Source: Hyphomicrobiales bacterium (GTDB lineage: Bacteria; Pseudomonadota; Alphaproteobacteria; Rhizobiales; Rhizobiaceae). Taken from it: DNA of 61,397 nt. The notes beneath the pieces are model-generated. The model ran no database searches, was not told the DNA's origin, and was given only the letters and a program-made list of their open reading frames with translations. Shown here piece by piece: positions 32,549 to 41,615 of this stretch; the stretch's first letter is position 1; every line of letters begins with the position of its first letter. The stretch is taken from contig UBTA01000037.1 in NCBI GenBank assembly GCA_900468065.1, forward strand, positions 1-61,397. Reading direction: 5' to 3'. The position numbers were made by a program, and so were the translations under genes.

Positions 32549-32857
32549 TTATTTGCCTGTCTTCAATCCGTTGTAGGCCATAAGCCGCTCATAATAGTCC
32601 TCGGCCTTTGCCGAGGCATTCCGCGCGGTATCCTCGTAGCCTTGCTGGGGCATGAGGCGACCCTTTGAGATCCCGCGCACGGGACCCTGTCCAGTCCACT
32701 GCCACTTGTTCTTCATTTTGCCGTGCGCTTCGAACCTGATCCGACCAACGCAGATATCTCCATCCCAGCCGCAAAAATCTGTCTTATGGCTGTCTGCATC
32801 GGAGGGATCAGGCCAAGTCACGCGCCACTTGTATTTAGGTTTGTATTCGTCCGGCAT
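32549..32857 (-). CDS. Trp-rich small phage protein, family member 3
   Basis: A 102-residue paralogue of the protein at 27995: KPKYKWRVTWPD, CVGRIRFEAHGKMKNKWQWT, then GYEDTARNASAKAEDYYERL. Same length and same strand. Together the copies at 27.6-28.3 and here bracket the accessory cassette. Family unnamed to me; the conserved K-Y-K-W and H-G-K segments could be useful for a profile search. Confidence 0.6.
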   Translation of the reverse strand: MPDEYKPKYKWRVTWPDPSDADSHKTDFCGWDGDICVGRIRFEAHGKMKNKWQWTGQGPVRGISKGRLMPQQGYEDTARNASAKAEDYYERLMAYNGLKTGK

Positions 32858-32944
32858 CGTTGTGATCTCACTGCAATCCTCCGAAGTGTCCAGGTCTTCG
32901 GCGTCTTAGAACGCGGTGGTAACATATGCCGGCCGGCTGAGCAG

Positions 32945-33757
32945 TTACACAGCGCCGCCTGTAATGATCAGTTCTCGCGCAGCAGATCCCTTGCCGCCAC
33001 CCACTGAATAGGTCAACTCCGCCTCGTGGAACGCGAATTGATTGAAGGTTATTCGGATATCGGGAACGTCATTAATCGACAGAATGAACCGCCCTTGAAG
33101 CCGAGAGAGCCTGTCCGCCATCGCTTGGAACTGGCCGCGATCGAAGAGCGCTTTGCCGTAGTCATCCTCGCTGCCGAAATAGGGCGGATCGAGATAGAAC
33201 AGCGTATTCGGCCGGTCGTAGCGATCGATGAACGCCAGCCAGTCCAGGTTCTCGATGACGACGCCCGACAGGCGCTCGTGAACGTCCTCCAGGAGCGGTG
33301 CAAGCCGGTTGAGGTTAAAGCGAGCGGTCTCGCCTCTCACCACGCCAAAATTCTGGCCCGCCACCTTGCCGCCGAAGGCAAGCTTCTGAAGGTAGAGGAA
33401 GCGCGCTGCGCGTTCCAGATCGGTGAGTGTGGCCGGGTCGCAAGCCTTCAGCCGGTCGAACTCGCGGCGAGAGGTGATCTGGAATTTCAGGGTGTCCATG
33501 AACTGCGGATAGTGCCGCTGTAGGATGCGGAAGAGATTGACCACCTCGCCGTTGCGATCGTTGATGACTTCCGATCGGGGAGCCTTGGAGCGGCGGAAGA
33601 ACACGCCACCCATGCCGACGAACGGCTCAGCGTAGGTCACATGCGGGATGGCGTTCAACATGGTGACGAGGCGGGAAGCGAGCTGGCGTTTGCCACCAAT
33701 CCAGGCGGCCGGTGGTTGGGTATTTTGAACGTCTCTCAAATGGTCTTCAAAGGGCAT
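32945..33757 (-). CDS. Adenine-specific DNA methyltransferase (D12 class, Dam-like)
   Basis: A 270-residue D12-class methyltransferase. The SAM motif is YAEPFVGMGGVFF (about 42-54), the N-terminal AWIGGKRQLASRL is the usual D12 opening, and the catalytic DPPY is at 190-193 (FYLDPPYFGS). It methylates adenine at N6, probably in a GATC-like site, but the target cannot be read from sequence. It lies after the - strand structural module, beyond a stem-loop, so may be expressed on its own. Role in phages: protect DNA or change gene regulation. Confidence 0.92.
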   Translation of the reverse strand: MPFEDHLRDVQNTQPPAAWIGGKRQLASRLVTMLNAIPHVTYAEPFVGMGGVFFRRSKAPRSEVINDRNGEVVNLFRILQRHYPQFMDTLKFQITSRREFDRLKACDPATLTDLERAARFLYLQKLAFGGKVAGQNFGVVRGETARFNLNRLAPLLEDVHERLSGVVIENLDWLAFIDRYDRPNTLFYLDPPYFGSEDDYGKALFDRGQFQAMADRLSRLQGRFILSINDVPDIRITFNQFAFHEAELTYSVGGGKGSAARELIITGGAV

Positions 33758-33863
33758 ATGAAACTTTCGGAGAATCAGTCACTAAGACCCCGCCCTGCAG
33801 GGTACGGGTGTGACGGTTATCCAAATCGCTGTCGATGGGTCCGCCGGCAAAGTTGGCCCATCT

Positions 33864-33885
33864 CCGGAGCGGGTGACCGCTCCGG
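33864..33885. terminator. Stem-loop at the end of the - strand late operon
   Basis: CCGGAGCGG (33864-33872), loop GTGA, CCGCTCCGG (33877-33885) is a perfect 9-bp stem 14 bp after the last - strand tail gene. On the - strand no T-run follows; on the + strand TTTTT begins 11 bp later. It probably ends the late transcript and insulates the methyltransferase gene. Confidence 0.55.
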
Positions 33886-33898
33886 GCACCTGGTGTTT

Positions 33899-34123
33899 TT
33901 AGGCTTCGGATTGAGGCGCGCCACCGTCAGGCGCTTCCACGACGGGCTCGGCTATCCCTTCCATCATCGGCGGCTGTGGATCCAGCTCATGACGCAGGCG
34001 GGCGTTTTCAGCTTCAAGCGTGGTTATCTTCGCATGCTGAACGTCGTGGGAAAGGGCGGCATTCTTGACCTGCGTGCGCAGTAATTCATTCTGATCTTCA
34101 AGAAGTTGGATAAGGCAGCTCAT
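33899..34123 (-). CDS. Small coiled-coil protein, fibre cassette
   Basis: A 74-residue protein: a leucine-heptad coiled coil over residues 3-48 (LIQLLEDQNELLRTQVKNAA, TTLEAENARLRHEL) and a Pro/Glu-rich acidic tail. Its ATG overlaps the previous stop (ATGA). As last gene of the tail fibre cassette it may be a trimerising accessory or chaperone. No family recognised. Confidence 0.6.
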   Translation of the reverse strand: MSCLIQLLEDQNELLRTQVKNAALSHDVQHAKITTLEAENARLRHELDPQPPMMEGIAEPVVEAPDGGAPQSEA

Positions 34124-34383
34124 CGTCTAATCCTTTCATCTGTGATCGATCCCGCACCGATGTTCGATGCAAAGACGGCGAATGGGCTAATTGTGGCGTT
34201 CCGAATGGGGATGTTGGCGAGGTGCAGAGTGTTGCAGCCGATCGAACCAGCCTCGATCTTTGACGCGTGAATGGCAGTTGCGGCAATCATGGCACGGCCG
34301 TTGTTGTTCGCGGTCGCTATACTGGGGATGATTGCCGCTAGCGGCGCACCGCCAGCGAGGGCGAGAAACGAACGCCGCTTCAT
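34120..34383 (-). CDS. Small Tat-leader-like protein with fibre-type repeats
   Basis: An 87-residue protein. The N-terminus KRRSFLALAGGAPLAAIIP has the twin-arginine and hydrophobic run of a Tat signal. The rest carries the same A-x-x-I-x-A-(S/N)-x-I-x-A-G-(S/A)-I pattern that fills the C-terminal half of the tip protein upstream (HASKIEAGSIG, FASNIGAGSITDERI). Overlaps with both neighbours (ATGA). It may be an exported or assembly-linked fibre fragment; the Tat-like start could also be chance. Confidence 0.6.
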   Translation of the reverse strand: MKRRSFLALAGGAPLAAIIPSIATANNNGRAMIAATAIHASKIEAGSIGCNTLHLANIPIRNATISPFAVFASNIGAGSITDERIRR

Positions 34384-34634
34384 TCGCTTGCCTCCCAATT
34401 GACCGCAGCTGCTGCCGCGATCGCCTCAGCTGTCTCGGCCGCCGCCACAGCCTTCTTTGCCCCCATGCGCTTGCGCTCGATGCCGGCCGAGACGATCTGC
34501 CAGCCCTCGAACGTCGCCACGATCTGCTCAGCCTTTTCAGCCAGGGTTACTCCGTCAACAGCAGCCTCGGCGACGATGTGGGGGATGGAGGTGTCTGCGA
34601 TGCTGGGATTGGCAAGCAGTTCACGCGCTTCAGC
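34380..34634 (-). CDS. Fibre-assembly protein, 3' part in a shifted frame
   Basis: Eighty-four codons reading AEARELLANPSIADTS... to the stop at 34380, with no start codon. The upstream gene ends MTYQQKR-stop, and in the +1 frame the text continues TYQQK-AEARELLANP, the sort of join seen in intact fibre-assembly proteins. So the true product is probably one protein of about 227 residues interrupted by a single-base frame change near 34632-34636. Either a disrupting mutation or a programmed +1 shift at the TGA. Confidence 0.6.
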   Translation of the reverse strand, partial: AEARELLANPSIADTSIPHIVAEAAVDGVTLAEKAEQIVATFEGWQIVSAGIERKRMGAKKAVAAAETAEAIAAAAAVNWEASE

Positions 34635-35067
34635 GCTTCTGCTGGTACGTCATGCTCTGTCCGGAGCCTGCGGTGATGAACTTCATCCGGTACGCCTCGG
34701 CTGCACGGTCCACTGCCTGGAAGGCGGCTGTCTTTGCTGCGACCAGATCGAATTCAGCAGGGACTGGCTCGAACATCAGTTGAAGATGGTCGGCAAGGTT
34801 CTTGGGCATAACCGGCCGATCCACGGTTTCCAGAAGGATTTTCCTTTCAGCACCGTTCAACTGATCAGCAATCGCGTCACGCTTGAGATCGGGTAGCTGA
34901 TTCATCAGATACGACCCCATCTTTGACCAATATTCCGGTTCGTTCATCACCTGTTGGCGATAGAACCACCAGCAGCAATAAGCCATCCATTGATCTTCTT
35001 TGCCGTCTTTCAAATTCATGCTGAAAGCTTCCAGCATGATGAAGTGGCTGCTGCTAATGTCGTACAT
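34630..35067 (-). CDS. Tail fibre assembly-like protein, 5' part
   Basis: A 145-residue reading from the ATG at 35067 (GGGAG ribosome site) to a TGA at 34630. It is helical with many Trp/Tyr/Met in the first half (QWMAYCCWWFYRQQVMNEPE) and ends FITAGSGQSMTYQQKR. Directly following the tip/fibre gene, it has the place and end-pattern of a fibre chaperone. Its natural continuation lies in the +1 frame (34380-34634). If the shift is a mutation, this gene is broken. Confidence 0.6.
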   Translation of the reverse strand: MYDISSSHFIMLEAFSMNLKDGKEDQWMAYCCWWFYRQQVMNEPEYWSKMGSYLMNQLPDLKRDAIADQLNGAERKILLETVDRPVMPKNLADHLQLMFEPVPAEFDLVAAKTAAFQAVDRAAEAYRMKFITAGSGQSMTYQQKR

Positions 35068-35086
35068 TTTATTCTCCCAGCTTAAG

Positions 35087-38000
35087 TTATCTTTTGAACG
35101 CAGTGGCAAAGCAGGAATTGAAAGAGACGGTTGCACGAACATCCACCTGAAATCTGATGGTTGACGTTGTAAGTCCCGCCGCAGGGGTGAAAAACGCAAA
35201 CAAAGAAAGTGAAGCAGATGCTCCGGTATTAACTAGGGTCTGCGTTCTTGCCAAAGTCCCGCCAGTATTGAGATTGATTAATGTCAAAGTGAAACCGCCA
35301 TTCGGAGAGCCGATCTGAGTAGTCGTCTCCATGTAGCCATCAACCTTAACGATCACGCCGGGGTTACTAGCAGTGTCTGGGTGCGTAACGGTGAAATCAA
35401 CCGTCTTGGTTCCGCTCATTGCGCCCAGAGCTATCGAACCCGATCCAAAACTTGTGACAGCACCAGTGGCGATATTTGATGTTCCAACTGTCAATGTCCC
35501 GATGATAGCGTTCGAGATGTTGACGCTGCCGAGCGTGGCAGAAATCGCAGACAAGGTAGTGACATTGATCATTGCTGCGGTGATGGAACCATCGACAATG
35601 AGTTCACCAGCCTTTTTCCGGCGCAAGACAAGTCTATCGATAAGTAGGTTTGCTCCAGTGGAGTTTGAGCTGTGATTGAATATCTGTATAAGTGCCAATC
35701 TTGCCGTCGAAGGAGTCGTAACCGTTCCGCTTCTAGTTGTCATTACGTTGGTTATTGGAGCATTGACAACAAAGTCGGCACCACTAATGAACACCATTGC
35801 TGCGGTGTAGAAGTTTATTCGATAGTAAAAACCAGCGCCAGTATTTGTCACACTATTCGTCATAATGGCGGTTTCGCCATACAACTCTTCTCCGCCAGTA
35901 ACAGGGATCGCATAAGTCGATTTTAGTTGCGCGTTGACTGAATTGACTAAAATAGTCTTTTGTAGGTTCGCTACGTTGACGCCCGTTGTGGCAAAGCCTG
36001 CTACTGGATAGATGCTTGCACCTGCCCCTGCTATGTCCCAGTAAGTTGTTGTATTGAATTCATCAAAGTAACCGTTTGGAACGAGGTTCTCATAGTCGGT
36101 CAAAATCAACGATTTTGCGGTTATCGAATTGGCGGCCATATTGTTGACGCCAATCGTATCGGCCGCGATCTTGGCGCCAGTGATTGTCGCGGCCGCAATA
36201 TCGGCGGCCACAATAGCGCCTGCTGAAATCTTGCCGGCAACGATCGCACCAGCAGCAATCTTTGCCGACGTTACAGCCAGGGCATCAAGTTTCGCTGTAG
36301 TGACTGCGCCAGTCACAATGTTGCCTGCATCAATCAGCGTAACGCCAGATTGTGCCCATGGGGATGGTTCCGTCTGATTGTCTGTCGCTTCACCGAAGAA
36401 GGCGCGAGTAAACCAGACATAGCTATCCCCACCGGGGGCTATCGTACCTGCATGGCGTATAAACACCACTACACTGACTGCACCCGCAACCGCAACCCCA
36501 AACATACTTGTACGAATATAGCCGGAAAGTTGAAAATTCGGCGACACGCCTTCCGGGGCTATAGACGGGCTGAAGGAATAGCTAATCACAGAACCTGCGC
36601 TATTTACCCAGCCAATGAAAAGCTGTCTGTTGGCACGTAAAGCAACTGCATATACGGAAAACTGATATCTCTTTCCCTCTTCTACGGTGAAGAATTTGAT
36701 GCCCCCATCAGCATTCTGCGGGGCGATGTCGCAATACTGATTAACGACGGCAGTCGTGTTGCAACGTATTTGTATAGATCCATAAGGCTTAACGCCCCAC
36801 GAGTCTGTCCGGATAGAAGGCGCGTCGTACTGCAGAAGCGATGACGCTGCGCGTATGCCCCAGCCAGTGAGACCGGCAGCAAAATCCGTGTTTTCCAGCC
36901 ATTGAGATCCTGTGCCCACTGCAAGTTTGTCTGCGGTGATAGCGCCAGCCGCCAGCTGCGTTGTTGATACCGCTCCAGCAATGATCTTTGCAGACGTGAC
37001 CGCATTGGCAGCAAGCTCGTTCGTAGTGATTGCGCCGGCGGCAAGCATGTTGGTGATGATAGTGCCATCGACGATGAGCTCGGCAGCATTCTTCCGCTGC
37101 ACACGAACGGCACCAACTCGGAAACCGCCAGTCGTGATTGCCACGGTAGGATTAACGTCGAACCACGCATAGACGGCTCCGGCCGGAACTGTAAGTGTCG
37201 CGGATTTTCTCGTGACATATGCAGTGTCGGTTGAGGTGAACGTGACACCAACGGGAGCCCCTACAAGAGTTACTCCATCAGCCAGCATGAATCTCAGTCT
37301 GGCGTTGAGTGTGGTGTTCACTGCACCGACAGCCCGAGCGGTAACTTCCATCATGAACGTCTGGCCAGGAATAACGGGCCAGACATTGTTCGACCGAACC
37401 GCGATACCAACTGCGCCGACGTTGATCGACATGCAATAGTTGCCGATAAACGCAAGAGATGGATCATTGACGATAGTGGTGAAGCCCGAGGAGACCCAGC
37501 TAACATTGCCTTCGGAGAAAGTTGGGTTTTCCACATAGTTGGCCAGGTCGGCCAATATCATCTTGTCGGCTGTAATCGCCTTCGCGGCGATCTTGTCGCC
37601 GACGATGGAGTTTGCTTGCAGCTTTGGTGTCGAGATCGCGTCGTCGGCAATCTTGGTGTTGGTGATCGCATTGGCGGCGATCTTTGACGCGTCTACAGCC
37701 AACGCAGCCAGCTTCGGGTTGGTGATCGCAAGATCGCCGATCTGCGAGGAGATGATCTGGCCATCAAGGTCAGCGACCGGAACCGCAGACGTGTAGGCGG
37801 TCCCGTTCCAACGATACATCTTGCCGTCAACGGTGATGACTTCGGTCGTCTTGGTGGTCGGAACCGTCGAACCTGCAATAATCCCGATCGGCTCGATGCC
37901 CGATGCAAATTTCGTGATGCCGACTGCAGCATCGGCAATCTTCGACGCGATAACCGAACTATTGGCCAGGATGTCCTGCGTAACCGCAGCGATCTGGATC

Positions 38001-39937
38001 TTCGCGGTGGTGACGGCGAGATCGGCCAGCTTCAAGCTTGTTACCGCTTCATTCTGGATTTTGTCAGCGATGACGGCGGCAGTGGCGATCTTGGAAGCAA
38101 CGATCGAGTTGTCGAGAACGTTCATGCGCCCTGTCGGCGCCACTGTCGTCATCCATGGCGTATAGGTACGAAGGCGATCCGGAACAGTCGTTATCGTGGC
38201 TCGCGCATTGTAAAGAGTCTCAGATACAACACCATCGGTCGTGAGGAATAATCCGCTCTCCGGCTCCGAGCAGGTGGCCAATAGCTCGAGCGTTTCGCCG
38301 TGCTTCCGATACGGGATCCGGACTTCGGTAATCGTCGGGTCTTCAGGCGGTGACCAGGTGAAACGCAAGCATGGCGTATCCTGCCGCCCGGCGCTGCTGA
38401 TCATGCCAGCTTCGACATTGAAATCCTGCACGGTCGACAGCATCGACGGATTGATGACTGGCGCCGGCGGGATGACAACCGGGCCGGGTTCAATGTCCTC
38501 GTCGTCATAGATATCGGCGCCGGTCTCGGAGAGTTTCAGCGTGACGCGGAACTGCTCGTCGAGCACCCATTCCGAGATCATCCACTCTTTGCCGCGCCAG
38601 ACGACCCACTCGCCTTCCTGCACCTTAAGGCCGACACGACGGCTCACAGGCACCGTCGCCGTGCCGCCCCTGCGGTTTTGGCGATAACGGATGTTGAGCA
38701 GGTACTGCGCGATATCCGGGTCAGTGACCTGCAGGAAGTCGTTGCTGGTCTGGCGATTGCGACCGTCAGCGGCGACATCGGCATTGACGTACACCGGGGT
38801 GAGGCTTTCCGGGTTCCAGTTGGCCTCGATCGACAGGAACTGTCCTGACAGATGATTGTAGCGATCGAAGGCTGATTTCCGGAACTGGACTTCCTTGGCC
38901 CGATCGATGGGGAGATCTTCGGCTGTGATCTCCAGAACCGGGATCTGCGGGGCACCGGCGATGACGCCCGAGAGGCCGCGACGATTCAGGCCGTAGCCCG
39001 CCATCGCATCGTCGAACTCCTTGAGAATCTCGGTATGGTCGTCTTCGCCGGTCACAAACAGCGAGCACTGATATGTGCGTTTGCCGTCCGTCCGGAGGCT
39101 GTCGCAGACATTCATGGCGACGAAATATGAGCCCAGATCCAGTTGCCCGAGGCTCTTGCCCTCGCCGATCAGCGTGCGGCCGGACACAAGCGCGCGTAGG
39201 CCGAGCTGATAGTTCAGCCGGTGAACAGCCGGGTTAAGGGTGTGCGTCCAGGTCGCGGGATTGTCGAGGCGCTGCGGGCCGGAGCCGCCAACAACCGTCG
39301 AATCCTTACGGGGATCGTATTCGCGAAGGCCGCGCAGAACGAATTCAAACTCAGGCTTGCCCTGCGAAAACAACCCGGCGTCATAGGTCCGGTGGACGGC
39401 AACGTAGGCCATGCCAGAATTGACGCTGGTTGCCTTCCACGTCTGCCCGAGGCCAGCGGAGCCGGTGACAAGATTGGTATCGACACCCTGCCCCGGTCGG
39501 CCGTCGAAGAATAACAACAGGATTTTGTCGCCGAAACCTTCGACGAAAAAGGCAGCGACATGATTGCCGGGGAAAACGGTAGGAACCAGATTATGCTTGG
39601 CGCCGTAGAAATAGACATACGGTTCCAGGCCGTCGCACCAGCCATTAGCCAGCAGGAAGACTTCCATGTTGTATTTGTTGCCGCGACCGGCCTTGGCGTA
39701 AAAGCTCCGCTGGCCCTTTGTCTTGCCGGTACCAAGCAGGGTGCCGACAGCCACGTCGCCGCCATACTGCGTCTCGCCTTGGATGGCTGTGTACTTCCGC
39801 TTCTTCGGGCGGTTGAGGTATTGAAACCCCAGCTGCGCCGCGAAGGCGAGACCGCTCGCCGCGATGGTTGCCAATGAGGCACCAAACAGGGTCGCTCCAC
39901 CAAAGATCGCGGTCGCTATCGCAGTGAAAATTGCCAT
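35087..39937 (-). CDS. Giant tail-tip/fibre protein (gpJ-like) with pseudo-repeats and jelly-roll domains
   Basis: A 1616-residue protein. The first 45 residues are hydrophobic (IFGGATLFGASLATIAASGL). Residues 50-500 are the tip body (YGGDVAVGTLLGTGKTKGQR, GFGDKILLLFFDGRPGQG, NRRGLSGVIAGAPQIPVLEI). From about 600 on come runs of short repeats of the form AVTSAKIAAGAIVAGKI, predicted to form a trimeric beta-stalk, and between them three jelly-roll, carbohydrate-binding-like domains (opening VENPTF, WLENTDF and LVPNGYF). It should form the central tip and receptor fibre. The 3' half is visibly AT-richer than the 5' half, suggesting exchange of receptor-binding parts. Confidence 0.85.
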   Translation of the reverse strand: MAIFTAIATAIFGGATLFGASLATIAASGLAFAAQLGFQYLNRPKKRKYTAIQGETQYGGDVAVGTLLGTGKTKGQRSFYAKAGRGNKYNMEVFLLANGWCDGLEPYVYFYGAKHNLVPTVFPGNHVAAFFVEGFGDKILLLFFDGRPGQGVDTNLVTGSAGLGQTWKATSVNSGMAYVAVHRTYDAGLFSQGKPEFEFVLRGLREYDPRKDSTVVGGSGPQRLDNPATWTHTLNPAVHRLNYQLGLRALVSGRTLIGEGKSLGQLDLGSYFVAMNVCDSLRTDGKRTYQCSLFVTGEDDHTEILKEFDDAMAGYGLNRRGLSGVIAGAPQIPVLEITAEDLPIDRAKEVQFRKSAFDRYNHLSGQFLSIEANWNPESLTPVYVNADVAADGRNRQTSNDFLQVTDPDIAQYLLNIRYRQNRRGGTATVPVSRRVGLKVQEGEWVVWRGKEWMISEWVLDEQFRVTLKLSETGADIYDDEDIEPGPVVIPPAPVINPSMLSTVQDFNVEAGMISSAGRQDTPCLRFTWSPPEDPTITEVRIPYRKHGETLELLATCSEPESGLFLTTDGVVSETLYNARATITTVPDRLRTYTPWMTTVAPTGRMNVLDNSIVASKIATAAVIADKIQNEAVTSLKLADLAVTTAKIQIAAVTQDILANSSVIASKIADAAVGITKFASGIEPIGIIAGSTVPTTKTTEVITVDGKMYRWNGTAYTSAVPVADLDGQIISSQIGDLAITNPKLAALAVDASKIAANAITNTKIADDAISTPKLQANSIVGDKIAAKAITADKMILADLANYVENPTFSEGNVSWVSSGFTTIVNDPSLAFIGNYCMSINVGAVGIAVRSNNVWPVIPGQTFMMEVTARAVGAVNTTLNARLRFMLADGVTLVGAPVGVTFTSTDTAYVTRKSATLTVPAGAVYAWFDVNPTVAITTGGFRVGAVRVQRKNAAELIVDGTIITNMLAAGAITTNELAANAVTSAKIIAGAVSTTQLAAGAITADKLAVGTGSQWLENTDFAAGLTGWGIRAASSLLQYDAPSIRTDSWGVKPYGSIQIRCNTTAVVNQYCDIAPQNADGGIKFFTVEEGKRYQFSVYAVALRANRQLFIGWVNSAGSVISYSFSPSIAPEGVSPNFQLSGYIRTSMFGVAVAGAVSVVVFIRHAGTIAPGGDSYVWFTRAFFGEATDNQTEPSPWAQSGVTLIDAGNIVTGAVTTAKLDALAVTSAKIAAGAIVAGKISAGAIVAADIAAATITGAKIAADTIGVNNMAANSITAKSLILTDYENLVPNGYFDEFNTTTYWDIAGAGASIYPVAGFATTGVNVANLQKTILVNSVNAQLKSTYAIPVTGGEELYGETAIMTNSVTNTGAGFYYRINFYTAAMVFISGADFVVNAPITNVMTTRSGTVTTPSTARLALIQIFNHSSNSTGANLLIDRLVLRRKKAGELIVDGSITAAMINVTTLSAISATLGSVNISNAIIGTLTVGTSNIATGAVTSFGSGSIALGAMSGTKTVDFTVTHPDTASNPGVIVKVDGYMETTTQIGSPNGGFTLTLINLNTGGTLARTQTLVNTGASASLSLFAFFTPAAGLTTSTIRFQVDVRATVSFNSCFATAFKR

Positions 39938-39944
39938 CTAAGGA

Positions 39945-40358
39945 CTATCCGATATGAAATGCGGCGACGACGTCGGAAAGGCCGTGATCTTCACGGCCCT
40001 TGGCGGTCTTGGTGACGAAGCGCATGCCAAGGCAGACGCCGACATGTTCGGCGCCATCGGCGAGACGCAGGATGACGAGATCGCCGAAGCGAGCCTCGGC
40101 GGCAGCCATCGCGGCGCGGTCGAGTTCGGCGGTCCAAAATTCGACAAGGCTCTTGAAGCCGCGCTTGCGGAGCGCGCGTTGCGCACCGGCCAACGTTCGG
40201 TAGGCGCCAGCATATTTGGCGCCGAGCTGCGAACCCTCGATCGCATCGACAAGAGCGCAGCCCATCATGAAGCAATCGGACCGATCCGGCGTGCCATAGT
40301 CATACGGCTTCGCCAGCTCGCCCGAGAGCGTGCTTTGCACAATTCTAAATCTGTTCAT
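39945..40358 (-). CDS. NlpC/P60-like tail-tip assembly protein (DUF6950)
   Basis: A 137-residue protein of the DUF6950 type: YDYGTPDRSDCFMMGCALVD has the Cys-centred signature, and a His occurs in EHVGVCLGMRF. It is the counterpart of the protein at 16697 in the + strand module. The probable role is local peptidoglycan cutting or tip assembly. It sits in the same order (hub, this, tip) as in the other module. Confidence 0.8.
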   Translation of the reverse strand: MNRFRIVQSTLSGELAKPYDYGTPDRSDCFMMGCALVDAIEGSQLGAKYAGAYRTLAGAQRALRKRGFKSLVEFWTAELDRAAMAAAEARFGDLVILRLADGAEHVGVCLGMRFVTKTAKGREDHGLSDVVAAFHIG

Positions 40359-40362
40359 CTGA

Positions 40363-40953
40363 TTAGCGGCTCACCTGGCCCCATTCTTCGGGGATCGTGG
40401 CATTGGTCGCGACGTATTCCAGACCGGTGTCAGTCGCGAGATTATCGAACTGCTGTTCCTTCATCGACCGCTTGACGCCGGTCGAGCCGCGCGCCGAACG
40501 GCCGGGCGGCTGCAGATCGATCGAGAGGGTGAGCGACCGCTCGGAACCGGAGACAGCGCCCTCGTTGAACCGCACCTGGTCGATCTCGTAGACAGAGGAT
40601 GCGAGGATGCCGACAACCTGATCGGTGTCCGGATCTCCGGCCAGGTGCGCAATGATAACTGGCGCGTTCTGGTAATTGTAGGCCTCGATCTGGGCTACCG
40701 CGTCATCCGGATTGGCTACCGGGATATTCGAGAACACGATTGTCCGCGTGGTGACGGCCGTGCCCAGCGCGCTGGACATATTCCCCATCTGCAGAAATCG
40801 GTTCGGCAGATAGACGAGGCCGTTGTGGGTGTATGGTCTGCCGCCACGATGGTAGCCGACTGATTTGCCGGGAAGGTCGAAACGGATGAGGTCGAGCCGT
40901 GCCAACCTCCCGGAATCAACCAAAGCCTCAACGGCTGGATCAAGTGCGCTCAT
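40363..40953 (-). CDS. Tail-tip hub protein (DUF2163)
   Basis: A 196-residue DUF2163-type protein (RLDLIRFDLPGKSVGYHRGG, YLPNRFLQMGNMSSALGTA, QVRFNEGAVSGSERSLTLSI) with the Arg/Lys/Cys-poor C-terminal VKRSMKEQQFDNLATDTGLE. It forms part of the tip hub in GTA-like tails. ATGA overlap with the upstream gene. Counterpart of the protein at 16128. Confidence 0.82.
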   Translation of the reverse strand: MSALDPAVEALVDSGRLARLDLIRFDLPGKSVGYHRGGRPYTHNGLVYLPNRFLQMGNMSSALGTAVTTRTIVFSNIPVANPDDAVAQIEAYNYQNAPVIIAHLAGDPDTDQVVGILASSVYEIDQVRFNEGAVSGSERSLTLSIDLQPPGRSARGSTGVKRSMKEQQFDNLATDTGLEYVATNATIPEEWGQVSR

Positions 40954-41615
40954 GAGAAAAACACCTCAGTAGCAGTGAAAGATGGCGAGCGGCTTGCCCA
41001 CGATTTCGTACCATCATAGCTGCCGGGATCGATCTGCATCGTACAGGAGGGCTTCTCGAAATGGACGGTGCTCGCTGTCGTGAAGATCGCGTCGAGCTCG
41101 TACTTGATCGACAGTGTCACAACGCCGGAGCCATTCGCGGTAGCCGGTGCCATAATTCGGTGAAGCGACCGCACCAGGACAGTCTTGCGGATCTCGACAT
41201 AGTCACCCGGCGAAAGCTGAAATGCCGCGGGCAGACCTGAAACCACGATAGTCCGGCTGTCCGTAATGGACTGGAGAACCGCTTGCCCATTGAAAGCGCC
41301 TCCCTCCGCCTTCGTGCCCTCGAGGGGAAATCCGTTATCATGGGCGACCGGCCGTGGGCGGAAAGCGTCATACGCAAGGAAGGTCTCGCCGTCGTCGCCC
41401 GCGCGCATCATGAAGGCATCCATCAACCCATATTCCGGCCGCAGGAGCGGCCTTGAGAGATAGCGGGCCGTCCAATAGGCAGTGCCAAATATCTGGGCCT
41501 CTGTGCGGCGGCCTTCCATCTGATTGGTGTCGCGGGGCCGGACGGGATCGAACTTGCATTCGGTCCAATCCCGGCGGCCGCCGCCGAACGTTGGGAGCGA
41601 TATCGGATCCGACAT
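40950..41615 (-). CDS. Distal tail protein
   Basis: A 221-residue beta-rich protein (ISLPTFGGGRRDWTECKFDP, TAYWTARYLSRPLLRPEYG, ALVRSLHRIM-like central strand). It lies between tape measure and DUF2163 hub, the slot of Dit/lambda gpM. Its ATG overlaps the tape measure stop. Counterpart of the protein at 15403, though the two are not obviously related by sequence. Confidence 0.72.
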   Translation of the reverse strand: MSDPISLPTFGGGRRDWTECKFDPVRPRDTNQMEGRRTEAQIFGTAYWTARYLSRPLLRPEYGLMDAFMMRAGDDGETFLAYDAFRPRPVAHDNGFPLEGTKAEGGAFNGQAVLQSITDSRTIVVSGLPAAFQLSPGDYVEIRKTVLVRSLHRIMAPATANGSGVVTLSIKYELDAIFTTASTVHFEKPSCTMQIDPGSYDGTKSWASRSPSFTATEVFFS

